DNA from: Nonomuraea jiangxiensis
Lineage (GTDB): Bacteria; Actinomycetota; Actinomycetes; Streptosporangiales; Streptosporangiaceae
DNA: 64,000 bases
Direction of reading: 5' to 3'
Assembly (NCBI RefSeq): GCF_900099965.1
Contig: NZ_FNDJ01000013.1
Span: 62,001-126,000, forward strand
The notes below the pieces were generated by a model. That model saw only the letters and a list, made by a program, of their open reading frames with translations. It was not told the DNA's origin and searched no databases. Made by a program: the position numbers and the translations under genes. Below are positions 40,445 to 48,706 of the stretch, piece by piece. Each line of letters opens with the position of its first letter. The first letter of the stretch is position 1.

Positions 40445-42054
40445 CAAGGGAATCCGAGACAACGGCCGACGTCCTCGTGGCCGGCGGCGGGCTCGGCGGC
40501 GTGGCCGCCGCGCTGGCCGCGCTGCGCAGGGGCCGGTCCGTGCTTCTCGTCGAGGAAACCGACTGGATAGGCGGGCAGCTCACCAGCCAGGGCGTGCCAC
40601 CGGACGAGCACACCTGGATCGAGCAGTTCGGATGCACCCGCAGCTACCGCAGGCTGCGCGACGCGATCCGGGACCACTACCGGACCTGGTACCCGCTGAC
40701 CGACGAGGCCCGTGCCCGCCCCGACCTCAACCCCGGCGAGGGGCGGGTCTCCCGGCTGTGCCACGAGCCCAGGGTGGCCGCCGCCGTGCTGGACGCCATG
40801 GTCGCGCCGTACGTGTCGGCGGGCCGGCTGCGCATCCTGTACGGCCACAAGGTCGTCGGCGCCACCGTGGACGGCGACCGGGTGCGCGCCGTCACCGTCG
40901 AGGCGGCGGACGGGCACCGACTGGAGGTGGCGGCACCGTACGTGTTGGACGCCACGGAGCTGGGCGACCTGCTGCCGCTCACCGGTGCCGAGCACGTCAC
41001 CGGCTTCGAGTCCCGGCACGACACCGGCGAGCCCAGCGCTCCCGACGAGGCGCAGCCGGCGAACATGCAGGCGTTCTCCTGGGTGTTCGCGATCGAGCAC
41101 CGGGCCGGTGAGGACCACACGATCGACCGGCCCGCGGGTTACCGGGACTGGGCCCGCTACCAGCCGCCGAAGTGGCCGAACCCGCTGCTCAGCCTGAGCG
41201 CGCCCGACCCCAGGACGCTGGAGACGGTGACCCGCGCCTTCACCCCGAACCCGGCGCCGGCCCCGTTCGTCGCCGACCAGCGGGCGGACCCGGGCGACAA
41301 GGAGCTGTGGGCGTTCCGCCGGGTGCTGTCGCGCAACCTCTACCGGCCAGGGTTCGCCGCCAGCGACGTCACCATCGTCAACTGGCCGATGATCGACTAC
41401 CTGCCCGGTCCGCTGATCGGCGTCAGTGCCGAGGAGCGTGACAAGCACCTGGCCGGCGCCCGTGAGCTGAGCATGAGCATGCTCTACTGGCTGCAGACCG
41501 AGGCGCCGCGCGAGGACGGGGGCACCGGCTGGCCGGGGCTGCGGCTGCGCGGCGACGTGCTGGGCACCACCGACGGGCTGGCCAAGGCGCCCTACATCCG
41601 CGAGTCGCGGCGGATCGAGGCCCGCTACCGGATCGTCGAACAGGACCTGTCGCTGGCCGTACGCGGCCAGGCCGGCGCGGTCGCCTACCCCGACTCGGTC
41701 GGGATCGGCATGTACCGCATCGACCTGCACCCCTCGACCGGCGGCGACACGTACATCGACGTCGCCAGCTCGCCGTTCCAGATCCCGCTCGGCGCGCTCC
41801 TGCCGGTCCGGCTGCGCAACCTGCTGCCCGCGGCCAAGAACATCGGGACCACCCACATCACCAACGGCTGCTACCGCCTGCACCCGGTGGAGTGGAACAT
41901 CGGCGAGGTGGCGGGGACGCTCGCCGCCCACTGCCTCGACCACGGGCTGGAGCCCGAGCAGGTGCACGCCGACGGCGCGCGGCTGCGGGCGTTCAGGAGC
42001 GAGCTGGCCGCCGACGGCGTCGAGCTGGCCTGGCCCGAGATCAGGGGGTACTGA
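40441..42054 (+). CDS. FAD-dependent oxidoreductase (FAD_oxidored family)
   Basis: The 537-residue protein opens with a Rossmann dinucleotide motif ADVLVAGGGLGGVAAALAAL and VLLVEETDWIGGQLTSQGVP, then VLDATELGDLLPLTG. The end carries NLLPAAKNIGTTHITNGCYR and LHPVEWNIGEVAG, hallmarks of the PF12831 group. No signal peptide is present. Related proteins often accompany sugar-catabolism genes, but few have known substrates. GTG 40441 overlaps the hydrolase stop (GTGA), and its stop overlaps the aldolase ATG (TGATG). Confidence 0.9.
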   Translation: MTRESETTADVLVAGGGLGGVAAALAALRRGRSVLLVEETDWIGGQLTSQGVPPDEHTWIEQFGCTRSYRRLRDAIRDHYRTWYPLTDEARARPDLNPGEGRVSRLCHEPRVAAAVLDAMVAPYVSAGRLRILYGHKVVGATVDGDRVRAVTVEAADGHRLEVAAPYVLDATELGDLLPLTGAEHVTGFESRHDTGEPSAPDEAQPANMQAFSWVFAIEHRAGEDHTIDRPAGYRDWARYQPPKWPNPLLSLSAPDPRTLETVTRAFTPNPAPAPFVADQRADPGDKELWAFRRVLSRNLYRPGFAASDVTIVNWPMIDYLPGPLIGVSAEERDKHLAGARELSMSMLYWLQTEAPREDGGTGWPGLRLRGDVLGTTDGLAKAPYIRESRRIEARYRIVEQDLSLAVRGQAGAVAYPDSVGIGMYRIDLHPSTGGDTYIDVASSPFQIPLGALLPVRLRNLLPAAKNIGTTHITNGCYRLHPVEWNIGEVAGTLAAHCLDHGLEPEQVHADGARLRAFRSELAADGVELAWPEIRGY

Positions 42055-42971
42055 TGGCGGTCGACGGCCGCCGGCTGCTCGGCGGCGTGATGATCCCCCT
42101 CGTCACCCCGATGAGCGAGCCGGGCCTCCCCTCGGGGCAGGCGGCGAAGGCGCTGCTCCACGGGCTCGCCGCGGCGGGCGCGCGTGGCTTGATGCTGTTC
42201 GGCAGCAACGGCGAGGGCCCGTTGCTGCCGGTCTCCGCGCTCACGGAGTTCGCCGTCCAGGTGGCCGGGCAGTGGCGCGAGCTGACCGGCGGGCCGGTGC
42301 TGTGCAACGTCACGGCGGCCGGGACGGCGGAGGCGCGGCAGCGCGCGGCGGCGGTCGAGCCGGCCGAGCCCGACGCGCTCGTGCTCAGCCCGCCCATCTA
42401 CTTCCGGCACCGCGACGACGAGATCGCCGCCCACTACGAGGCCCTGGCCGGCCTCGGCACCCCGGTGGTCGCCTACAACGCTCCCCGCTACAGCAACCCG
42501 CTCGGCCGGGACACGATCGACCGGCTGGTGGCCATGCCGCACGTGGTGGGCATCAAGGACAGCTCCGGCGACCTCGACCTGCTGGGCCACATCGTCTCCG
42601 CCGCCAGGCGCCGGCCGGACTTCGGCGTGAGCCAGGGGGCGGAGACGCAGTTGCTCGCGGCGCTGCGCCTCGGCGCGGACGGCATCGTCCCCGGCATCGC
42701 GAACCTGGCGCCGGGCCCCTCGGTCGAGCTGTTCGCGGCCCACGAGAGCGGCAGGGACGGCGACGCGGAGGAGGCGCAGCGTGTGCTCGCCCGGCTGCTC
42801 GCCCTGCACTCGATCCGGCCGGGAGTGCCCGCGATCAAGGCGCTCCTCGACGACCGCGGGCTGTGCCCCCCACACGTGGCCGCGCCACTCGTGCCCTGCA
42901 CCGAGGCCGAACGGCGCGACCTGAACGCCTTACTCGCCAACGACGAAGCACATCTCTTCCCCCGGAGGTAG
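42054..42971 (+). CDS. DHDPS/N-acetylneuraminate lyase family aldolase
   Basis: The 305-residue TIM-barrel class I aldolase has the ligand motif LMLFGSNGEGPLLPVSALTE, catalytic-type tyrosine in VVAYNAPRYSNPL and the Schiff-base lysine in VVGIKDSSGDLDLL. The family covers dihydrodipicolinate synthase, sialic acid lyase and keto-deoxy sugar-acid aldolases. The operon context favours a sugar-acid aldolase. ATG 42054 overlaps the upstream stop by one base. Confidence 0.9.
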   Translation: MAVDGRRLLGGVMIPLVTPMSEPGLPSGQAAKALLHGLAAAGARGLMLFGSNGEGPLLPVSALTEFAVQVAGQWRELTGGPVLCNVTAAGTAEARQRAAAVEPAEPDALVLSPPIYFRHRDDEIAAHYEALAGLGTPVVAYNAPRYSNPLGRDTIDRLVAMPHVVGIKDSSGDLDLLGHIVSAARRRPDFGVSQGAETQLLAALRLGADGIVPGIANLAPGPSVELFAAHESGRDGDAEEAQRVLARLLALHSIRPGVPAIKALLDDRGLCPPHVAAPLVPCTEAERRDLNALLANDEAHLFPRR

Positions 42972-42974
42972 CAC

Positions 42975-45068
42975 GTGGCACCGTCAGAGTCCTGGTCCAT
43001 CAGCATCGGCCGCAGGGCGTTCGGCAAGGGCCTGGCCGCAGCGTCACTGGCCGCCGCGCTCGGCCCCGCTCTACCGGCGGGCGCGGCGTCCGCGCGGCGC
43101 GCGCCGGTCACCTTCGACGAGACCACGCTGTGGGACAACACCGTGGACCCTCTGGAGAGCTATCACGTCCACGGGCTGACGGTGCTGCCCGACGACTCCA
43201 TCCTCGTCGTCACCGAGGGACGGCACGAGGTGTGCGACGCCGGCCCCCGGGATCTGGTGCTGCGCCGCAGCCCCGACGGCGGCGACACCTGGGAGGCGAC
43301 GCGGACGCTGGTGACCTCGGCCGGCGGCCAGTCGTGGGGCAACCCGGCGTTCGTCGTCGACCGGACCACCGGCGGCGTCTTCCTGTTCTACATGCTCTCC
43401 ACCCGGCTGCCGGAGAACACGACCTGCTCCGGCGACAAGGGCGACCTGTACATGATCTCCAGCGCGGACGGCGGTCGTACCTGGAGCGCGCCGCGCGCAC
43501 TGTCCGGACTGTTCGACCACTTCCCGTACGACTGGGCGCTGCACGGCCCCGGGCCCGGCCACGGCATCCAGCTCGACAACGGCCGGCTGCTGCTCAACTG
43601 CTCCCACCGCCGGGTGATCGTCGGCAACAGCGTCGAACAGCGGTATTACGGCGTGGCGTCGATCTACAGTGACGATCACGGCCAGACCTGGCAGGCCACA
43701 GCCGAGGTGCCGGTCTCCGTCGCCTACCCGATCAACGAGGCCAGGGTGATCCAGCGTTCCGACGGCACGGTGCTGGTCAACGGCCGCGCCGCGGCAGGCG
43801 GGAACCGGCAGCGGATCGTGTCGGTCAGCTCCGACCGCGGGCTGACCTGGTCGGCGCCGCGGCTGGACGGGTCCACCGGCACGTTCAACGCCGTGGACGC
43901 GAGCCTGCTGCGCTACAGCGGCGGACCGGGCTCGTCGGAGGCCGGCCGGGTGCTGTTCAGCCGCCCCGACTCGCCGGTGCGGACCAACCTGACGGTCTCG
44001 GTGAGCTACGACGACGCGCACTCGTTCCGCTACAGCCGGGTGGTCAACCCGGGCCGGTCGTACTACTCCGAGCTGGCCCGTCTCTCGGACGGCACGATCG
44101 TGCTCGTCTACGGCCGCGACGGCGACAACGCGAGCTTCCCGCGCAAGGTCGTCGTCGCCCGGTTCTCCCTGGAATGGCTGACCAACGGCCGGGACACCCT
44201 GTCGGACGGCCCCCACTACGACGAGCGCGTCGTCGACCTGTCGGCAGGCGCGCTCGCCACCGGCGGCGCCGTGTCCACTGTCGCCGACCCGGTGGCGCGC
44301 GGGGGGAACCGGGCCGTGTTCACCCCGTCCCAGACCACCGCCTACGTCGAGTACACCGTGAACGTCGTCAACCCGCGTCCCCAGGAGTTGCTCCTGCGCT
44401 ACTTCCGCTCCGCCGACGGCGGCCTGGTCACCGTCACGGTCGACGGCATCCGCACCCCGATCGCGGTGCTGGACACGACGGCGGACCGGGCCGACGGTTA
44501 CGACGTCGCCAACCTCGGCGAGGTCCAACTCGCGGTCGGGCAGCACAAGATCCGGTTCACCGCGTCACAGGCCGGTCGCGGCGGCGGCAGGGTGGTCTCG
44601 CTGGACACGCTGAGCCTCATCGACGCCCCCGCGCGCGCCGACGTGTCCAGCGAGGTGGTGGTCGACAACGACGAACTCGGCTATCAGGTGGTCAGCGGCG
44701 TCTGGTCGCCGGCTACGGGCGTGGCCGGCTACCGCGGCGGCAACTACCGTACGGCGCCCGCGGGCACGGGCGGGAGCGTCGTCCGGTGGCGGCTGGTGGT
44801 GCCGAGCGACGGTGACTACGAGGTCCAGGTCTCGCACACCGCGCACGAGAACCGCGCGAGCAACGCGCCCTTCACCGTCAGGCACGCGACCGGGACCAAG
44901 GTGGTACGGGTCGACCAGCGCAAGGCCGGGGTGACGGAGCCGCGCGGCGGCTCGTGGGTGTCGCTCGGCACGTTCCGCATGACCGCGGGGCTGACCTCGG
45001 TCGAGCTGAGCAACGCGGCCGACGGGTTCGTCATCGCCGACGCCGTCAGGCTGCGCCGCAAGCCCTGA
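42975..45068 (+). CDS. Tat-exported BNR-repeat (sialidase-fold) protein with golvesin-like domain
   Basis: The 697-residue protein has a Tat signal (IGRRAFGKGLAAASLAAALG). A six-bladed-propeller region (~45-415) carries Asp-box motifs SPDGGDTWEA, SADGGRTWSA, SDDHGQTWQA and SSDRGLTWSA. A jelly-roll-like middle domain and a C-terminal golvesin/CBM-like domain (DNDELGYQVVSGVWSPATG, ENRASNAPFTVRH, GFVIADAVRLRR) follow. The N-terminal sialidase RIP arginine motif is replaced by SYHVHGLTVLPDD, so a canonical arginine triad is doubtful, though GRHEVCDAGPRDLVLRRS keeps the acidic region. It starts with GTG 3 bases after the aldolase stop and is the only enzyme of the operon predicted to act outside the cell. 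Confidence 0.85.
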   Translation: MAPSESWSISIGRRAFGKGLAAASLAAALGPALPAGAASARRAPVTFDETTLWDNTVDPLESYHVHGLTVLPDDSILVVTEGRHEVCDAGPRDLVLRRSPDGGDTWEATRTLVTSAGGQSWGNPAFVVDRTTGGVFLFYMLSTRLPENTTCSGDKGDLYMISSADGGRTWSAPRALSGLFDHFPYDWALHGPGPGHGIQLDNGRLLLNCSHRRVIVGNSVEQRYYGVASIYSDDHGQTWQATAEVPVSVAYPINEARVIQRSDGTVLVNGRAAAGGNRQRIVSVSSDRGLTWSAPRLDGSTGTFNAVDASLLRYSGGPGSSEAGRVLFSRPDSPVRTNLTVSVSYDDAHSFRYSRVVNPGRSYYSELARLSDGTIVLVYGRDGDNASFPRKVVVARFSLEWLTNGRDTLSDGPHYDERVVDLSAGALATGGAVSTVADPVARGGNRAVFTPSQTTAYVEYTVNVVNPRPQELLLRYFRSADGGLVTVTVDGIRTPIAVLDTTADRADGYDVANLGEVQLAVGQHKIRFTASQAGRGGGRVVSLDTLSLIDAPARADVSSEVVVDNDELGYQVVSGVWSPATGVAGYRGGNYRTAPAGTGGSVVRWRLVVPSDGDYEVQVSHTAHENRASNAPFTVRHATGTKVVRVDQRKAGVTEPRGGSWVSLGTFRMTAGLTSVELSNAADGFVIADAVRLRRKP

Positions 45069-45077
45069 CGACGGTCG

Positions 45078-45130
45078 GTCCGGCTGATCCGGCGCGTGGC
45101 GCGCACGTCGCCACCCCGGATCAGCCGGAC
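45078..45130. terminator. 15-bp perfect inverted repeat ending the operon
   Basis: GTCCGGCTGATCCGG (45078-45092) pairs exactly with CCGGATCAGCCGGAC (45116-45130). The right arm overlaps the stop codon region of the convergent DUF998 gene. It probably terminates both transcripts. Confidence 0.75.
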
Positions 45131-45870
45131 GCCGCCGCGTGCCCACCCCGCTCGTGGCCGTCCCGCTGGTGGCGGAGGAGGTGCGCGGCGAGGAACGTGA
45201 GCCAGGCCCACCCCATGGTGACCGAGATCCTCTGGAAGAGCCCTCCGTACGCGACCAGCGACGCCGTCTGGTCGAACCCGAGCGTGGACAGCTCCAGCAT
45301 CACCGCGAACGCCCCCGCGCTGACGGCCGAGTAGCAGGCCCACAGGAGCCGCCGCGTCCCCGCGAAGCGCACCGCGAACACGACGCACGCGCAGGCCAGC
45401 GCCGCGAAGCCCGGCATGGAGAGCAGGTCGTGCAGCAGGGCGGGCACGCTGCTGTACTCGGCCATCTGGTCAGGCGTCCCCGGCGGATACCCGCTCACCG
45501 GGTCGGTCGTGAACACCCCCGCGCCGACCAGCATCACCCCCCACGCCCCGACCAGGATCGGCCCCCAGCGCGCCCCCCTCGCTGACGAGGAGCCCCTGAG
45601 CGCGCGCCGCATCCCGGCGGCGAACGCGAGCGACAGCACGCCGGCGATGACGAAGTTCGCCGTCTGCACCCAGCCGAACGGGCCCAGGGCCAGCGAGCTG
45701 ATCGGATGCCGCAGCGGGTCGTAGTGGGCCTTGAGCGCCCCCTGGACGAGGAACGCGACGACGAAGAGCGGGCCGGCGACCACACCGCACAGCAGTAGGC
45801 GCCTCGTCGTCCTGTCGATGGCCGTCTCCGGACCCCTGGGATCGGGGCCGGGCGGCATGATGGTTCGCAT
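45121..45870 (-). CDS. DUF998-family integral membrane protein
   Basis: The 249-residue protein has six to seven membrane helices. It carries the DUF998 opening GVVAGPLFVVAFLVQGALKA followed by HYDPLRHPISSLALGPFGWV, then FTTDPVSGYPPGTPD. The function of the family is unknown. The short leader before the ATG (45868-45870) and an overlapping dyad suggest tight repression of a nearly leaderless transcript. Confidence 0.88.
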   Translation of the reverse strand: MRTIMPPGPDPRGPETAIDRTTRRLLLCGVVAGPLFVVAFLVQGALKAHYDPLRHPISSLALGPFGWVQTANFVIAGVLSLAFAAGMRRALRGSSSARGARWGPILVGAWGVMLVGAGVFTTDPVSGYPPGTPDQMAEYSSVPALLHDLLSMPGFAALACACVVFAVRFAGTRRLLWACYSAVSAGAFAVMLELSTLGFDQTASLVAYGGLFQRISVTMGWAWLTFLAAHLLRHQRDGHERGGHAAASG

Positions 45871-45873
45871 GCC

Positions 45874-45919
45874 TGTCAGGCTAGGTTGACAGGAGGATCG
45901 CTGTCAACCCAGCCTGACA
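45874..45919 (-). promoter_or_regulatory. 19-bp inverted repeat overlapping the DUF998 promoter
   Basis: The arm at 45874-45892 (TGTCAGGCTAGGTTGACAG) and the arm at 45901-45919 are reverse complements with one mismatch, around an 8-base spacer. Read on the minus strand it holds TTGACA, an 18-base spacer and TAGCCT, followed 7 bases later by the start codon. The dyad therefore covers a likely promoter for a nearly leaderless mRNA. The size suits a TetR-type repressor, but no such gene is adjacent. Confidence 0.7.
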
Positions 45920-46024
45920 AGCACGACGGCGGGTCCGGGCGGTCGGGCGGCGGAAAATCGTTGGATCGCTCGGCACTCCCTGCGGCAGCATGGCCACGGT
46001 GGGTGTCGGCGTTCGGGAGGGCGG

Positions 46025-47908
46025 ATGGATGTGTTCGGTTCAGGACAGGTCTCCGCGGGCACCCCGTCCGTCCGCAGGTCTGCGGTGCTGCTCGCGCTGC
46101 GGTTCTACTGCCTGGAGCTGAAGCGGCAGTGGCCGGTGGCGGTGCCCGCGCTGACCCTGCCGGCGATGGGCAACATCTGCCTGTTCTACCTGGCGCCGCT
46201 GGCGGTGGCGGCGCTCGTGGGGCACCTGTCCGGAGGGGGCGACGGCTCGGTCGCCGCGCTGCTGCCCTACGTGCTCGGCTTCGGCGCGTTGCTGCTGGCG
46301 GGCGAGGTGTTGTGGCGGCTGGGGCTGCACTTCCTCAACCGTACGGACTCCCGCGGCATCGAGCGGCTCGGCGTGATCGGCATGGACGAACTGCTGATCA
46401 AGGACGCCGCCTTCTTCCACGACAACTTCGCCGGTTCGCTGACCAAACGGGTGCTGAGCTTCTCCGGCAGGTTCGAGGAGTTCGCCGACGCGCTGACGTT
46501 CTCGATCATGGCCAAGCTCGTGCCGCTGGTCTTCGCCTCGGTCGTTTTGTGGCAGTATCACCCGCTGCTGGTCCTCGTGCTGCTGGGGCTCATCGTCGTG
46601 ACCGGCTTCCTGGTGGCCCCGCTCATCCGCCGCCGGCAGCGGCTGGTCGACGAGCGCGAGGCCGCCAAGGTGCGGGTGTCGGGCCACGTCGCCGACGTGC
46701 TGGCCAACATGGACACCGTACGCGCGTTCGCCGCCGAGGACCGCGAGGCCGCGGAGCACCGGGTCAGGGTCGCCGAGCAGCAGCGGCTCTCGCTGCGCTC
46801 CTGGGACTACGGCAACCTGCGGGTCGACACCGTGGTCGCGCCGCTATCGGTGCTGACCGCCGCCCTGGGCCTGCTCCTGGCTGTGGCGCTGCGGGGCGGC
46901 CTGGGCGTGGAGGCCATCGTGGTGACGTTCACCTACTACTCGAACACGACCGGCATCATGTTCGAGTTCAACCAGATCTACCGGCGCCTGGAGAGCACGC
47001 TCACCGAGGCCGCCCAGTTCACCGAGCTGCTGCTGGCGCGGCCGACCGTGGTCGACCCTCCCGACCCCCAGCCGCTGCGCCCGGCCGACGCCGGCGTCCG
47101 CTTCGAACGGGTGAGATTCACGCACGCCGCGGGCCCGCCCCTGTTCGACGGGCTCGACCTCGACATCGCCAGCGGCACCAAGATCGGGCTGGTCGGCCGG
47201 TCCGGGGGCGGCAAGACCACGCTGACCCGGCTGCTGCTGCGCCTCATGGACATCGACGGGGGCCGCATCCTCATCGGCGGCCAGGACATCGCCCGGCTGC
47301 GCCAGGCCGACCTGCGCGGCCTGATCGCGTACGTCCCCCAGGAGCCCGGCATGTTCCACCGGACGATCCGCGACAACATCGCGTTCGCCCGGCCGGGCGC
47401 CACCGAGGACGAGATCCTCCGGGCGGCCAGGGCGGCGCACGTCACGGAGTTCGCCGAGGCGCTGCCCGACGGGCTCGACACCCTGGTCGGCGAGCGCGGC
47501 GTGAAGCTCTCCGGCGGTCAGCGGCAACGCCTCGCCCTGGCCCGTGCCATCCTGCGCGACGCCCCGATCCTGCTGCTGGACGAGGCGACCAGCGCACTCG
47601 ACTCGGAGAGCGAGATCCTCGTCCAGGAGGCCCTGTGGCATCTGATGCAGGACCGTACGGCCCTCGTGGTGGCACACCGCCTGAGCACCGTGGTCCGCAT
47701 GGACCGGCTGGTCGTGCTCAACCAGGGCCGCATCGTGGAGCAGGGCACACACAGCGAGCTGCTCCAGGCGGATGGCCCCTACGCGCGGCTGTGGCGCCAC
47801 CAGTCGGGCGGCTTCCTGGTCGCGGACGACGACGCACTCGACGCGGCCCCGTCGTTGCCCGTCCCGATCGCCGCCGACGGACGGCGTCCACACGGTGAGC
47901 CCGTCTGA
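46025..47908 (+). CDS. ABC exporter, fused permease and ATPase
   Basis: The 627-residue half-transporter has a six-helix membrane domain (PAMGNICLFYLAPLAVAALV, HPLLVLVLLGLIVVTGFLVA). Its ATPase domain has Walker A IGLVGRSGGGKTTLTRLLLR, signature KLSGGQRQRLALARAILRDA and Walker B PILLLDEATSALDSES, with H-loop VVAHRLSTV. It probably exports a drug, lipid or peptide as a homodimer. It is monocistronic. Start ATG 46025 follows GGAGGGCGG. Confidence 0.94.
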   Translation: MDVFGSGQVSAGTPSVRRSAVLLALRFYCLELKRQWPVAVPALTLPAMGNICLFYLAPLAVAALVGHLSGGGDGSVAALLPYVLGFGALLLAGEVLWRLGLHFLNRTDSRGIERLGVIGMDELLIKDAAFFHDNFAGSLTKRVLSFSGRFEEFADALTFSIMAKLVPLVFASVVLWQYHPLLVLVLLGLIVVTGFLVAPLIRRRQRLVDEREAAKVRVSGHVADVLANMDTVRAFAAEDREAAEHRVRVAEQQRLSLRSWDYGNLRVDTVVAPLSVLTAALGLLLAVALRGGLGVEAIVVTFTYYSNTTGIMFEFNQIYRRLESTLTEAAQFTELLLARPTVVDPPDPQPLRPADAGVRFERVRFTHAAGPPLFDGLDLDIASGTKIGLVGRSGGGKTTLTRLLLRLMDIDGGRILIGGQDIARLRQADLRGLIAYVPQEPGMFHRTIRDNIAFARPGATEDEILRAARAAHVTEFAEALPDGLDTLVGERGVKLSGGQRQRLALARAILRDAPILLLDEATSALDSESEILVQEALWHLMQDRTALVVAHRLSTVVRMDRLVVLNQGRIVEQGTHSELLQADGPYARLWRHQSGGFLVADDDALDAAPSLPVPIAADGRRPHGEPV

Positions 47909-48015
47909 GGGCAGGGAGGCGCGTGGCCGACGATCATCCGGTGACCGGTGGCGCTTCCTGGCAGCACGGATGTGATGCGTGCCGCCGTCCGGGGCGGCTG
48001 GAGTAGCGTGGCGGT

Positions 48016-48507
48016 ATGACTGACTCGCCGGAGCCGGCTGCGCCACCCACCTGCCCGTCCCCCGGCGGGACCGTCACCGTACCGGCCGAGACGGCGATCC
48101 CCGACACCCTGCTCTACCAGCTTGTCCGCTGGGCCAAGGCGCACCGGACCAAGATCGCCGACGAGCTCGCGGGCCTCGGCCTCTACATCGGGCAGGAACA
48201 GCTCCTGGCACAGCTCTGGTCGAAGGACGGGCTCAGCCAGTCCGAGCTGGTGGACCGGCTCTGCGTCGAGCCCCCTACGGTCACCAAGATGCTGCAGCGG
48301 ATGGAACGGGCCGGCCTGGTGCGGCGGGCCGCGGATCCCGCCAATGCCCGGATCTCACGTGTCTACCTGAGCGACCGGGGACGGGAGTTGCAGGCCCCGG
48401 TCGAGCGCCTGTGGGCCGACAGCGAGCGGCGGCTGAGCGCGGAGCTCGATCCTGCCACCCGGTCCGCGCTCCTGGACGTGCTCACCCGGATCAACACCTC
48501 GACCTGA
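48016..48507 (+). CDS. MarR-family transcriptional regulator
   Basis: The 163-residue protein has a winged HTH with LYIGQEQLLAQLWSKDGLSQ, SELVDRLCVEPPTVTKMLQR and the wing MERAGLVRRAADPANARISR. Helices at both ends provide dimerisation. It precedes the quinone-reductase/MFS pair and may bind the dyads at 48661-48687 in front of it. Confidence 0.93.
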   Translation: MTDSPEPAAPPTCPSPGGTVTVPAETAIPDTLLYQLVRWAKAHRTKIADELAGLGLYIGQEQLLAQLWSKDGLSQSELVDRLCVEPPTVTKMLQRMERAGLVRRAADPANARISRVYLSDRGRELQAPVERLWADSERRLSAELDPATRSALLDVLTRINTST

Positions 48508-48660
48508 GCGGATCGGGCGGCGGCTGGGCCCAGGCCGCATCCCCTGGGCCCCGGTCTCCATCGGAGCCGGCCCCGGCGAAACCGCATCTCCGACCGGTAT
48601 CGGCTCGATCCTCACGGTAGGACGGAAACCCCGATGGGGTTGAAGGGTCACCGGACGCCG

Positions 48661-48687
48661 GGCTAAGCTGAGCCGGCTAATTTAGCC
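48661..48687. promoter_or_regulatory. Two adjacent palindromes upstream of wrbA
   Basis: GGCTAA-T-TTAGCC (48675-48687) is a perfect palindrome. Immediately before it GGCTAAGCTGAGCC (48661-48674) is a second near-palindrome with one mismatched pair. They lie 20-45 bases before the WrbA-like start, where a promoter is expected, and suit a MarR dimer encoded just upstream. Confidence 0.7.
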
Positions 48688-48706
48688 AGCTACATTAGGA
48701 GATGCG

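Noticed and set aside
38051..40462. 803-codon open frame opposite the glycoside hydrolase
   Set aside because: Antisense shadow; the plus-strand gene has clear enzyme motifs and ATGA-coupled ends.
33214..45068. Canonical sialic acid (nan) operon
   Set aside because: A NanA-family aldolase and a sialidase-fold protein are present, but nanK, nanE, nagA and nagB are missing and the RIP arginine of the sialidase is not seen.
45886..47898. 670-codon frame in another plus frame over the ABC exporter
   Set aside because: Low-complexity Arg/Gly/Pro product; the real frame has Walker and signature motifs.
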